21,146 nt of DNA from a bacterium (GCA_019750655.1 JAIEOG010000094.1:1-21146); one strand, 5' to 3'. Shown: positions 1-7,757, counted from the stretch's first letter. Notes: generated by a model from the letters alone, not told the origin. A program made the numbers and translations.

Positions 1-1255
1 TTTTCACGCCATTCACGCGCGTCTCTAGCAAGGCAGCGCGCCCGCGGGCAATGGCTTCCTCGCGTGTGCGGCCCCAAACGGAAACCTTCGCAATCATGGA
101 ATCGTAGAAAACCGGGATCTCATAGCCGCGGTAGATGTGTGTATCGACGCGGATACCAATCCCCGCCGGCATCGACACGCCCGTGATCTTGCCTGCTTGG
201 GGCAAGAACTTCTCGGGGTCTTCTGCACAGATACGAAACTCGATGGCGTGGCCACGGCGCTCTAGGTCTTCTTGATCAAAAGACAGGCGCGCGCCAAAAG
301 CGACATTGATCTGTTCCTTCACGAGATCGACGCTGGTCACCCACTCCGTCACGGGGTGTTCGACCTGGAGGCGAGTGTTCATCTCCATGAAGTAGAAATT
401 CTGTTTATCGTCCATCAGGAACTCGATGGTCCCTGCATTGACGTAACCGAGCTTCTTCACGGCATCCACGGCGGCGTCGCAAAGGCGCTTGCGCGTGGCT
501 TCCGAAACCAACGGGCTCGGGCACTCTTCAATCACCTTCTGGTGGCGGCGCTGCACAGAGCACTCGCGCTCGAAAAGGTGAACGGCATTGCCCATTTTAT
601 CGGCAATGATTTGGACTTCGATATGGTGCGGAGAATTGACGTAGCGCTCAATGTACAAGCGGCCATCGCCAAACGCTTTCGACGCTTCGGAATTCGCGCG
701 GCGGAAAAGGTTGGTGAATTCTTTTTCTTCCTGCACCAAGCGCATCCCGCGGCCACCGCCGCCGGCCAGCGCTTTAATCATGACAGGAAACCCTATTTCT
801 TTGGCCAGACGAAGCGCTTCGTTTTCGTCCGTGAGGGCTTCTTTCGTCCCGGGCACGAGCGGCAGACCGACGCGTTCCATCGTCTTACGAGCCATGACCT
901 TATCGCCCATCGAGGTAATGGACTCAGCCGAAGGGCCCACAAACACAAGCCCAGCGTCCGCCACGGCTTTTGCAAATTCCGCTTTTTCGGAGAGGAACCC
1001 GTAGCCTGGGTGGATAGCATCCGCCCGCATGGCTTTCGCGGCCTTCATGACCGAAGCAATATCCAAGTAGCTCTGGATCGAAGGGCCTTCACCGACGCAG
1101 TAGGCTTCATCAGCCAGTGCGACATGCTTTGAGAGCCGGTCGGCCGTGGAATAAATCGCAAGGGGCACATGGCCCATCTCGCGGCAAGCGCGGATCACGC
1201 GCAAGGCGATCTCCCCGCGGTTAGCAACCATAATGCGTTTGGGCGTGAATCCCAT
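1..1255 (-). CDS. accC: Biotin carboxylase subunit of acyl-CoA carboxylase (3' end cut by window edge)
   Basis: ATP-dependent carboxylation of biotin on a carrier protein, the first half-reaction of acetyl-/propionyl-CoA carboxylase, in the cytoplasm. About 418 residues are visible. The N-terminus MGFTPKRIMVANRGEIALRV is typical of the family. The ATP-grasp glycine loop (AGGGGRGMR) lies near residues 161-170, and the catalytic block MNTRLQVEHPVTE lies near 289-302, the same places as in E. coli AccC. The ATG at 1253-1255 is preceded by AGAGG at 1261-1265 on the minus strand; this site abuts the stop codon of the upstream carboxyltransferase gene, with 9 bp between genes, so the two are one operon. 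The frame runs off the left edge, so it is not visible whether a biotin carrier domain is fused at the C-terminus (as in PccA/AccA3) or encoded separately. Pairing with a PccB-type subunit makes a propionyl-CoA/acyl-CoA carboxylase role at least as likely as fatty-acid synthesis. Confidence 0.95.
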   Translation of the reverse strand, partial: MGFTPKRIMVANRGEIALRVIRACREMGHVPLAIYSTADRLSKHVALADEAYCVGEGPSIQSYLDIASVMKAAKAMRADAIHPGYGFLSEKAEFAKAVADAGLVFVGPSAESITSMGDKVMARKTMERVGLPLVPGTKEALTDENEALRLAKEIGFPVMIKALAGGGGRGMRLVQEEKEFTNLFRRANSEASKAFGDGRLYIERYVNSPHHIEVQIIADKMGNAVHLFERECSVQRRHQKVIEECPSPLVSEATRKRLCDAAVDAVKKLGYVNAGTIEFLMDDKQNFYFMEMNTRLQVEHPVTEWVTSVDLVKEQINVAFGARLSFDQEDLERRGHAIEFRICAEDPEKFLPQAGKITGVSMPAGIGIRVDTHIYRGYEIPVFYDSMIAKVSVWGRTREEAIARGRAALLETRVNGVK

Positions 1256-1264
1256 GTGTGCCTC

Positions 1265-2815
1265 TTAAAGTGGAATGTTGCCGTGCTTTTTGCGGGGCAT
1301 GTGATCGCGCTTGTTCTTGAGCATCTCCAAAGCTTGGATCAGCTTCACGCGCGTTTCTTCCGGCTGAATGACTTCGTCCACGAAGCCCAGCTCCGCCGCT
1401 TTGTAGGGCGTTGCAAAGACATCTGTGTATTCCTGAACTAAGCGGTCTTTTTCCTTCGCGGGATCCGATGCCTTTTGGATCGCTCCGCGGTGGATAATCG
1501 CCACTGCGCCGTCGGCACCCATCACCGCGATTTCCGCAGACGGGTAGGCGTAGTTGATATCCGCACGCAGGTGCTTCGAAGCCATCACGCAGTAAGCGCC
1601 GCCGTAAGCCTTACGGGTAATAACCGTAATCTTTGGCACTGTCGCTTCGGCGTAAGCGTAGAGCAGCTTTGCGCCGTGGCGGATGATGCCGCCGTATTCC
1701 TGCTCCGTCCCCGGCAAGAAGCCCGGAACGTCGACAAAGGTCACGATTGGAATATTGAAAGCATCGCAGAAGCGCACGAAGCGCGCGGCTTTCATGGAAG
1801 CGTTATTGTCTAAGCAACCTGCCAAGACTTTGGGCTGGTTAGCAACCACCCCAACGCTGCGGCCATTCAAGCGGCCGAAACCGACTACGATGTTGCCTGC
1901 GAACTCTTTTTGGACTTCGAAGAAGTAGCCATTGTCCACGACGGCTTCGACGACTTCTTTGATGTCGTAGGCTTGGCGGGAACTATCCGGAATCAACGTG
2001 CGAAGCTTAGCTTCCTGGCGCTCTGCCGGGTCGTCGGTTTTCACGACGGGAACATCTTCCAAGTTGTTTGCGGGCAAGTAGCTCAGGAGTTCACGGATGA
2101 GGAGCAAGCAGCTCTTTTCGTCATCGCTTGCGAAGTGGCAAACGCCGCTCTTCGCACTATGTGTAACCGCGCCGCCCAACTCTTCCATCGTTACGTCTTC
2201 GTGCGTGACGGTTTTGATGACGTCAGGGCCGGTCAAAAACATGTAGCTCGACTTTTTCACCATGAAGATGAAGTCCGTCAGTGCCGGGCTATAAACCGCG
2301 CCACCGGCAGAGGGCCCCATAATGGCCGTAATCTGCGGCACCACGCCCGAGGCCATGGTGTTACGCCAGAAAAGTTCGGCATAACCACCTAGAGATTCAA
2401 CGCCTTCTTGGATGCGCGCGCCGCCCGAGTCATTGATGCCGACTACGGGTGCGCCGTTTTTCATCGCGAGGTCGAGGATTTTGCAAATCTTGCTCGATTG
2501 AGCGCCCGAGAGCGAGCCGCCGAAGACTGTGAAGTCTTGTGCGTAAACATAGACGGTTCGGCCGGAAACCGTGCCGTAACCCGTGACAACGCCATCGCCC
2601 GGAATTTTCTGTTCGGCCATGCCGAAATCCGCGCACCGGTGGGTCACAAACTTTCCGATTTCGACGAAGCTTCCTTCATCTAAGAAGAACAGGACGCGTT
2701 CGCGGGCAGTCATCTTGCCCCGTTGGTGTTGTGCTTCGATGCGGGCCTTGCCACCCCCCTCTTCCGCGGCTTGGTTTCGGAGGGAAAGCTGCTGAAACTT
2801 CTGTTCTAAATTCAT
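1265..2815 (-). CDS. pccB: Acyl-CoA carboxylase carboxyltransferase (beta) subunit, PccB-like
   Basis: Transfers the carboxyl group from carboxybiotin to an acyl-CoA, most likely propionyl-CoA giving methylmalonyl-CoA. At 516 residues it has the usual PccB length with both crotonase-like halves. The N-half oxyanion region is SGGARIQEG (130-138) and GPSAGGAVYSPA (167-178); the C-half has YGGAY (404-408) and AEIAVMGADGAV (427-438). The residue after GGAY, where propionyl-CoA carboxylases such as Streptomyces PccB usually have Asp (recalled from family knowledge), is Cys409 here, so acyl chain preference is uncertain. The ATG at 2815 has no Shine-Dalgarno site but lies 9 nt after a sigma70-like promoter (TTGACA, 17 nt, TTCGAT). 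It is first in an operon with the biotin carboxylase. The mutase at 13867 would consume its product after epimerisation. Confidence 0.94.
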   Translation of the reverse strand: MNLEQKFQQLSLRNQAAEEGGGKARIEAQHQRGKMTARERVLFFLDEGSFVEIGKFVTHRCADFGMAEQKIPGDGVVTGYGTVSGRTVYVYAQDFTVFGGSLSGAQSSKICKILDLAMKNGAPVVGINDSGGARIQEGVESLGGYAELFWRNTMASGVVPQITAIMGPSAGGAVYSPALTDFIFMVKKSSYMFLTGPDVIKTVTHEDVTMEELGGAVTHSAKSGVCHFASDDEKSCLLLIRELLSYLPANNLEDVPVVKTDDPAERQEAKLRTLIPDSSRQAYDIKEVVEAVVDNGYFFEVQKEFAGNIVVGFGRLNGRSVGVVANQPKVLAGCLDNNASMKAARFVRFCDAFNIPIVTFVDVPGFLPGTEQEYGGIIRHGAKLLYAYAEATVPKITVITRKAYGGAYCVMASKHLRADINYAYPSAEIAVMGADGAVAIIHRGAIQKASDPAKEKDRLVQEYTDVFATPYKAAELGFVDEVIQPEETRVKLIQALEMLKNKRDHMPRKKHGNIPL

Positions 2816-2824
2816 AAGGCTGGA

Positions 2825-2853
2825 ATCGAAGCACCGGGGGGCTTTTCTGTCAA
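2825..2853 (-). promoter_or_regulatory. Predicted sigma70-type promoter of the carboxylase operon
   Basis: On the minus strand a perfect TTGACA (2848-2853) is followed by a 17-nt spacer and TTCGAT (2825-2830). TGC directly precedes the -10 element, giving an extended -10. The pccB ATG (2813-2815) begins 9 nt beyond the -10 element, so the expected transcript start lies within about 0-3 nt of the start codon. The 86-bp gap between the flanking genes (2816-2901) holds nothing else I recognise. Confidence 0.6.
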
Positions 2854-2901
2854 GAAACAGCAGGACAGCGGGAGGGAGGAAGCTGCAGAGCCGCGCGGGG
2901 C

Positions 2902-4407
2902 TTAGCGGGCCTTGCGGCGCCAGAACAGGTAAGCTTCGCGGGCTTGGGCCGCGTCATTCCAGGGCGTGAGGAAGAGTTTCCCGATTTCGGATGGTTTGAG
3001 TCGGCCATTGGCCAGGTGCCGGTAAAGCGATTCGCCCAACCAGCGGCCTAAGAGTTGCGCGACTCGGTAATAAAACACGGCTTTGGAAGACGTTGCGCGC
3101 AGGGGTAACCGCCAGCGCCCGCCTTTTTTCTCCATCTCCCAGTGGCGCAGAACTTCTTGCGCAACCGGATCGGGATTCCCCGCGAGTTCGCTGGGTCCAG
3201 AGCACTTGCGGTGCGGGTTCAAAATCTTCGAACCGAAATACCCCAGTGCCTCAACCCAAACTGCCGGGTAAAAATGCCGCCCCGGTTGAGAATAGGCCCA
3301 CCGGCGCTGCGTAATATCCGCATGCAGATAAACCGAGGCCTGCGCGCCCACATTGTTCACATTTGCAGACCCCAAAATGACGGCGCGATCCGAGGGGCGG
3401 AAATAGCCGTCGAGCATTTCGCAGATTTTCCGCTCTGTGGACTGTTTGGCCCACAACCCCGGCTCGTTTTTCCAATACAAAGCGAAGTTCTCGGAGACGC
3501 TGTCTTCGAGTTCCAATACACGCTGCACGCGGCGAGCGAGATCTAAAAAGTCTTCAGTGTGATCCGACGCCGGAATGGTCTCTGCCGTCTTATCGCTGCT
3601 GGCGTCTACCCAGTTCAAGTAACTCTGGAGTTTCGCCCAGGGCGGGGCATTTAGAACGCAGAACACCCCAGACCTCAAACGCAGAACAGACGCCTCGGCG
3701 CCCAACCCCTGCTCCGCAGCTTTCCAGTAAAGGCGCTCGGCATTCTGGTGCACCACTGTCAGGCGCAGCCTGTGTTTTGCACGCAAGGCTATTTGCCGGA
3801 CTTCAAAGGGCAGGTGGTTCTTTGCTAAGTGCAAATCCCCGACAAGCGCCAACACGCAAAGCGTAGGATCCTGGGCTAAAGCCCGCACCAGTACCGTGCC
3901 CGCAAACCGATCCCGCTCACCCAGGGAACTCGGCTTCGAAGGCGCGATCCCCAAAATGCGCACACCGTGGTCGCGCGCAAAGTCGAACAAGGGGCGGTAG
4001 TTCTCCCAGGCAAAATTCCAGCGGCGGCCCCACTCCACACTCTTGAGAAAATGTTTTTCTGAAATGCGGCCCGCGAGAAAATCCTCAGTCGCGCGGGAGT
4101 CACTGGGCCGCAACATTTCTAAGGCCAAAGCAGGCTGCCGGCCGCGGGCGCGCAACGCCCCCTCTGTGCTACGCAATAGACGGAGGGCGGTCCTTTGAGC
4201 CTGGTGGAGCGTATGGTAATCTCCGCAAATCAAAAGGTCGCTTTCCAAGTAGGCTTCGGTCAGTTCTCCGAGGGTGCTCGCGGAAGAACGGCCAGAGAAC
4301 TCGCGTTGGTACTCACGGAAGTAACGGCGCAGTTTGGGATCAAGCGTTCCCACAGAACCGCGCGCACTCGTGCGGAAGCGATCGTAAAGAGTCTTTTGGA
4401 CTTCCAA
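2902..4407 (-). CDS. ChaN-like (Cofac_haem_bdg family) protein with long C-terminal extension
   Basis: A 501-residue protein. Its first half resembles the ChaN haem-binding/haem-iron-regulated family: LLICGDYHTLHQAQ (58-71) for the GE.H motif, ALALEMLRP (93-101), GIAPS (153-157) and ALVGDLHLAKNHLP (187-200). Residues from about 250 onward have no partner that I recognise, roughly doubling the length of a typical ChaN protein. I see no signal peptide or lipobox, unlike lipoprotein ChaN members, so it may be cytoplasmic. The start given is a TTG at 4405-4407 with no clear Shine-Dalgarno site; a GTG at 4351-4353 (codon 19) is an alternative and would still keep the conserved region from about residue 22. 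It is divergent from the TolC-family gene. Haem binding is a family inference; the substrate is unknown. Confidence 0.7.
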   Translation of the reverse strand: MEVQKTLYDRFRTSARGSVGTLDPKLRRYFREYQREFSGRSSASTLGELTEAYLESDLLICGDYHTLHQAQRTALRLLRSTEGALRARGRQPALALEMLRPSDSRATEDFLAGRISEKHFLKSVEWGRRWNFAWENYRPLFDFARDHGVRILGIAPSKPSSLGERDRFAGTVLVRALAQDPTLCVLALVGDLHLAKNHLPFEVRQIALRAKHRLRLTVVHQNAERLYWKAAEQGLGAEASVLRLRSGVFCVLNAPPWAKLQSYLNWVDASSDKTAETIPASDHTEDFLDLARRVQRVLELEDSVSENFALYWKNEPGLWAKQSTERKICEMLDGYFRPSDRAVILGSANVNNVGAQASVYLHADITQRRWAYSQPGRHFYPAVWVEALGYFGSKILNPHRKCSGPSELAGNPDPVAQEVLRHWEMEKKGGRWRLPLRATSSKAVFYYRVAQLLGRWLGESLYRHLANGRLKPSEIGKLFLTPWNDAAQAREAYLFWRRKAR

Positions 4408-4410
4408 AAG
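4393..4410. other. Short hairpin-forming inverted repeat between divergent start codons
   Basis: CTTTTGG (4393-4399) and CCAAAAG (4404-4410) form a perfect 7-bp stem with a 4-nt loop. On the minus strand the stem contains the proposed TTG start of the ChaN-like gene; on the plus strand it ends where the Shine-Dalgarno site of the TolC-family gene begins. It could modulate translation or bind a regulator, but repeats of this size also arise by chance. Confidence 0.35.
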
Positions 4411-4415
4411 GGAGG
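4410..4415 (+). promoter_or_regulatory. Ribosome binding site deciding the GTG start of the TolC-family gene
   Basis: GGGAGG at 4410-4415 lies 7 nt before GTG at 4423-4425. There is no usable ATG before the signal peptide, so this site fixes the unusual GTG start and the 22-residue region ahead of the hydrophobic segment. Confidence 0.75.
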
Positions 4416-4422
4416 TTAGACG

Positions 4423-5817
4423 GTGAATTGGGAAACTCCGGTTGAGTGGGATCTGAAAAGTGTGGGAAGGCCGCGCAGAGAAGCGCGTCTTTTTATTTTA
4501 ACGCTTCTTACAGGTCTTGGCTTATGCGCTGCGCCATCCCTTTTCGCTGCCGGCGACGCCCCTGACTTGAACAGCATTCTCAAGGCTGTCGTCTCGAATA
4601 ACGGGCAAATCAAAGAAGCCGATCAAGACATCGAAATCGCCCGCCAGCAGGTCGAACGCTCCAATGCCGCCATGTACCATAAAGGGACATACACCCTGCT
4701 CGCCGCCCCGCTTTTTGAACAACGGGGGGACGCCGTAAACGTCACCACCGATATGAGCAAATGGGGCCCTTGGGTTTCCAGCTTCACGCAGGTGGTTCAG
4801 CCGCTCTATACGTTCGGGCAAATCAGCGGCTACCGCAAAGCTGCCGAGCACCAGCTACTGGCGACCGGCGAATTGGCCCGCATGAAACGCAATGAAATCG
4901 TCGCAACGGCGAAGGACTTTTACTACACGTACTTGATGGCCGCCGATCTCGAGAACCTCGTGAAGAACCTCACCGAGTTCTTGGGCGCTGCCGTCCAAGA
5001 AGCCGAGAAGCCGAGCAAGAAAAAGAAATCGGCGGTTAAGCCGCACGACCTCAATCGCCTGAAGGTGGCTTATGAAGATCTTCTGCAGAAGGGCCTCTTC
5101 GCTACCCAAGCTAAACAGACGACTCACAAAGCGGTTCTTTGGATGACGGGGGGCGCGTATGACTCCATCCCCGCCAAGGGCCTGCAGCGGGAAGTTTTTG
5201 AAAAGAAGACCTTGCAGGAATACCTCGAGCTCGCGAAAACGCACCGGCCCGAATTCAAAGCTTTGGCTGCCGGACAAGTCGCCCGCAATGCTCTGGCGGA
5301 CGCCAAACAAGCGCAGAGCTACCCGACGTTGTTTGTGGGAGCCATGGCAGACTTAAACTGGTCCCCCGTGCGCGATCGCCAACCTAGCTGGTATGCGCAA
5401 GATCCCTTCAACCGTATCCAAGGGGGCGTCGCACTCGGCTTACGCCTGGATCTCGAATTCGCTCGCCACGCTGCAGAAGCCAGCGAAGAACGCGCGCAAG
5501 CGATGAAGCTCCATGCAACGGAAAGTTACGCCGTGCCTGGTATCGAACTCGAAGTCAGCCGCGCTTACTGGGAAGTAGAGCAAGCGGTGCAAGGCTTTGA
5601 AATCGCCGATCGCCGGCGCAAAATCGGCCGCAAGTGGTTCATCGGCAGCACGATGGGTTGGTCCGTCGGTATCACACCCGCTAAGGAAATCTTGGAAGCG
5701 CTGCAAGGCGATGGCGAGTCGCGGCAAAACTATATTCAGACGCTTTACCTCTACAACGCCGCGTTGGCTAAGCTGAGCAAAGCCGTGGGCACGGAAGTCA
5801 CCTCACTCGCTTACTAA
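4423..5817 (+). CDS. TolC-family outer-membrane efflux protein
   Basis: An outer-membrane channel subunit of the OEP/TolC family, 464 residues. It starts at a GTG with a strong GGGAGG site. The N-terminus has an unusually long charged region (residues 1-22, including RPRREAR), then a hydrophobic core (23-41) and a likely cleavage near LFAAG (40-44). The mature part begins with a TolC-like helical segment (LNSILKAVVSNNGQIKEADQ, 49-68), and a second helical repeat starts near the block THRPEFKALAAGQVARN (about 273-289), followed by the barrel-like stretch (SYPTLFVGAMADLNW). A Lys-rich insert (KPSKKKKSAVKPHD) lies near 196-209. No membrane-fusion or RND/ABC pump gene is adjacent, so its partners must be elsewhere. 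No terminator is evident in the 55 bp that follow. Confidence 0.85.
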   Translation: MNWETPVEWDLKSVGRPRREARLFILTLLTGLGLCAAPSLFAAGDAPDLNSILKAVVSNNGQIKEADQDIEIARQQVERSNAAMYHKGTYTLLAAPLFEQRGDAVNVTTDMSKWGPWVSSFTQVVQPLYTFGQISGYRKAAEHQLLATGELARMKRNEIVATAKDFYYTYLMAADLENLVKNLTEFLGAAVQEAEKPSKKKKSAVKPHDLNRLKVAYEDLLQKGLFATQAKQTTHKAVLWMTGGAYDSIPAKGLQREVFEKKTLQEYLELAKTHRPEFKALAAGQVARNALADAKQAQSYPTLFVGAMADLNWSPVRDRQPSWYAQDPFNRIQGGVALGLRLDLEFARHAAEASEERAQAMKLHATESYAVPGIELEVSRAYWEVEQAVQGFEIADRRRKIGRKWFIGSTMGWSVGITPAKEILEALQGDGESRQNYIQTLYLYNAALAKLSKAVGTEVTSLAY

Positions 5818-5837
5818 CCATTTACTACGGGGACATT

Positions 5838-5865
5838 AGACCCCGGCGCCAGGCTCGCGTATAAT
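5838..5865 (+). promoter_or_regulatory. Predicted promoter with consensus TATAAT, leaderless arrangement
   Basis: A perfect TATAAT lies at 5860-5865, with TAGACC at 5838-5843 as a 4/6 -35 match 16 nt upstream. The ATG of the next gene starts at 5873, 7 nt after the -10 element, where transcription itself is expected to begin. No Shine-Dalgarno sequence lies between. Confidence 0.65.
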
Positions 5866-5872
5866 TTTCCTT

Positions 5873-6619
5873 ATGCGCAAAACACTTCTGGCTCTGGCCA
5901 TCCTCGGCTGCCTTCCGGCTTTCGCTCTTAAAACGGCGTATGTTTCCTTCGACCATCCAGATGGGTGGCGCTGCGAACTCTCGCAAGGCGTTTGGATCTG
6001 CCAAAGCACTCTAGAAGGGGAACGCCGCGAGTCAGTCGTTCTCTCGATTGCGACGATGGCGACCGAATGGGACACCGTCGATAACTACCTCGAGTACTTA
6101 AAGAAGCCCCGCACGATTACGGACGACCAAGGCAAGCCGGTCGAATCCAAAGTCACCTACGCTCGCAAACGCGATATCAACGGCATCACGTGGATTGATT
6201 CGCTGCAAGTGAACTCAGAGCTTCCGGGCTTCTGGTCGCGTTACGTCGCGACGGTCCACAACAAGCTCGCGATTTTGATTACCTACGTCGTTTCCCAGGA
6301 GCACTACCAGAAGCTCGCCCCTCAGTTCGAGCGCATGGTAGCGTCTTTGAAACCCAACGCCGAATTTGATTTAAACATCGCCACCAAACAGGGCGATGTC
6401 CCTCTCCCGGGCAATTCCAAACTCGGGCCCTTGCAAGCCAACATCCTCAAAGATCGCTTGAAGCCAGCGGCACCCGCGGCGGAAGAGGCGCCTGAAGAGC
6501 CAGGTTCGTCGACACCGCTCATGCTTGGCTTGCTCGTGGTCGTCGGCGCGGCCTACTACTTCGTCCGCAAACGCCGCAAAAAACAGCAACCCCCAAGCTC
6601 TCACGACAGAGCCGCTTAA
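5873..6619 (+). CDS. Exported protein with C-terminal membrane anchor, unknown function
   Basis: A 248-residue protein I do not recognise as a named family. It has a Sec signal peptide (MRKTLLALAILGCLPAFA, cleavage after residue 18), an extracytoplasmic domain of about 170 residues with two close cysteines (C34, C43; possible disulfide), an Ala/Pro/Glu-rich linker (198-212), a transmembrane helix (about 215-231) and a basic cytoplasmic tail (VRKRRKKQQ). This makes a type I membrane protein anchored in the inner membrane and facing the periplasm. The ATG is only 7 nt after a consensus TATAAT, so the mRNA may be leaderless. Its stop codon (6617-6619) shares bases with the stop of the convergent App1-type gene. 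The tail resembles sorting-signal architecture (helix plus basic end), but no LPXTG or PEP-CTERM motif is present. Confidence 0.85.
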   Translation: MRKTLLALAILGCLPAFALKTAYVSFDHPDGWRCELSQGVWICQSTLEGERRESVVLSIATMATEWDTVDNYLEYLKKPRTITDDQGKPVESKVTYARKRDINGITWIDSLQVNSELPGFWSRYVATVHNKLAILITYVVSQEHYQKLAPQFERMVASLKPNAEFDLNIATKQGDVPLPGNSKLGPLQANILKDRLKPAAPAAEEAPEEPGSSTPLMLGLLVVVGAAYYFVRKRRKKQQPPSSHDRAA

Positions 6620-7707
6620 TACTCAGCTAGACTTTGTTCTAATTGCTTTTTAAGGCTCTGTGGATCGGCGTAGAGGTTTTCACGCGCATCCGCTAAAGCT
6701 GGCAGCGGTGTGCCCGGCACGTGGCGAATGAGGATCTTTTCGACCTTCTCTCCGAAGGTGTGTGTGTCGCAAAGCCGACGGTAAATCTGCAGGTCCTGCT
6801 CCCCGCTATCCCCCACTAGAAAGACTTTCTGCCCATCGAGATTGCTGAGCAACCGGTGCAACATGCGCCACTTATGCCCGAAGCGGTTATTGCCTAACCA
6901 ACGAGGGTATACGGGTCCCTCGGGGAATCCCGCCTGCCGCAGGAACTTCAAAAGAAACGGCGCCAATTGGTAAGGCGTGCTGGTGAGGTAAACCACCAAC
7001 ACCCCCTGCGCCGCGAGCTCGCGGTAGAGATCGGCCATCCCTTCGATCGCTTTGTAGGTGTAGTAGTTTCCTTTGAAGATACTGCGGACCACTGCCTTGA
7101 ACGTTGTGGTAGTCGCTATGTCGCTCTCTTTAATAGTGTCGTCGATATCCGAGATGATGATCCACTTCACCTGCTCCGTGACGAAGAAGACCGGGCATTC
7201 GTGGACGTCGTAATCCCCCAGTCGAACCGTCCCAAAGGACGTCTCCACCCCTCGCGGAAAAAGCTTCAACGAGGCTTGCGCCGGGGGCCGCCAGGGCAGT
7301 TGCCAAGGAAGCTGCAAATGTACAAAGCCGCGCAGTTCGGTACTGGCCTCCACCGTGCGTGTGCTTTTCTCCGAAACACCCAGCTGGAACCGCAGGCGCT
7401 CAAACATTTCCACATTGGGCACACCACGCAAAACACGGCTCAACAAACCCCGCGGGCGGAAACCCAACACTTCTTCTTGGGTGCCGTTGTAGACCACCGC
7501 TTGGAGCGAGGTGTAGTTGCGTGTCGCGAGCGATGGGATGCCAATGATGCTCTTGCGGGTGCGGTAGATACGCAAGATCTGGAGAAGTTTCAGCAGGAAA
7601 ACTTCGAGCGTCTTCGTAAACCGAAACAGCCCGCCCCAACTCCGCGAATACGGCAGATCCGTCAGTCGTAACTTGCTGCGCAAAACGCGGTAGTCAGGCC
7701 GACTCAT
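6616..7707 (-). CDS. App1-type phosphatidate phosphatase family protein (DUF2183)
   Basis: A 363-residue protein with the App1 catalytic domain in its second half: the HAD-like nucleophile motif SDIDDTIKESD (186-196), YLTSTPYQLAPFLLKFL (240-256, matching the family Y.S.SPWQL block), the conserved HK at 278-279 and FLVGDSGEQDLQIY (296-309). In yeast App1 this fold dephosphorylates phosphatidate; in bacteria the substrate is mostly uninvestigated. The N-terminal ~170 residues form the usual beta-rich region of the family; a hydrophobic stretch (LEVFLLKLLQIL, 34-45) could make it membrane-associated. The ATG at 7705-7707 has GAGG (revcomp of 7715-7718) 7 nt upstream. It appears monocistronic, divergent from the barrel operon and convergent with the anchored protein at 5873. 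Confidence 0.85.
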   Translation of the reverse strand: MSRPDYRVLRSKLRLTDLPYSRSWGGLFRFTKTLEVFLLKLLQILRIYRTRKSIIGIPSLATRNYTSLQAVVYNGTQEEVLGFRPRGLLSRVLRGVPNVEMFERLRFQLGVSEKSTRTVEASTELRGFVHLQLPWQLPWRPPAQASLKLFPRGVETSFGTVRLGDYDVHECPVFFVTEQVKWIIISDIDDTIKESDIATTTTFKAVVRSIFKGNYYTYKAIEGMADLYRELAAQGVLVVYLTSTPYQLAPFLLKFLRQAGFPEGPVYPRWLGNNRFGHKWRMLHRLLSNLDGQKVFLVGDSGEQDLQIYRRLCDTHTFGEKVEKILIRHVPGTPLPALADARENLYADPQSLKKQLEQSLAEY

Positions 7708-7757
7708 GCAAATGCCTCAAACGCCCGAAAGGATCATGAGTTGTTTCAAGGAAGGAA

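Noticed and set aside
272..1132. Long open frame on the plus strand antisense to the biotin carboxylase gene
   Set aside because: Its translation has no recognisable domain, while the opposite strand encodes a textbook biotin carboxylase; long antisense frames are expected in GC-rich codon-biased genes.
1910..2392. Plus-strand open frame opposite the carboxyltransferase gene
   Set aside because: Same reasoning: a codon-bias shadow with no ribosome site and no family resemblance.
5828..5845. CGGGG/CCCCG hairpin with 8-nt loop after the TolC-family gene, as a terminator
   Set aside because: Only 5 bp, no T run, and it overlaps the predicted -35 of the next promoter; too weak to call.
6500..6619. 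C-terminal helix plus basic tail of the 5873 gene as an LPXTG or PEP-CTERM sorting signal
   Set aside because: No LPXTG, PEP or related motif precedes the helix; a simple membrane anchor is enough.
7702..7741. Inverted repeat ACTCATG ... CATGAGT in the App1/barrel divergent gap, as an operator
   Set aside because: Only 7 bp with a 26-nt gap and one arm inside the App1 start codon; readily explained by chance.
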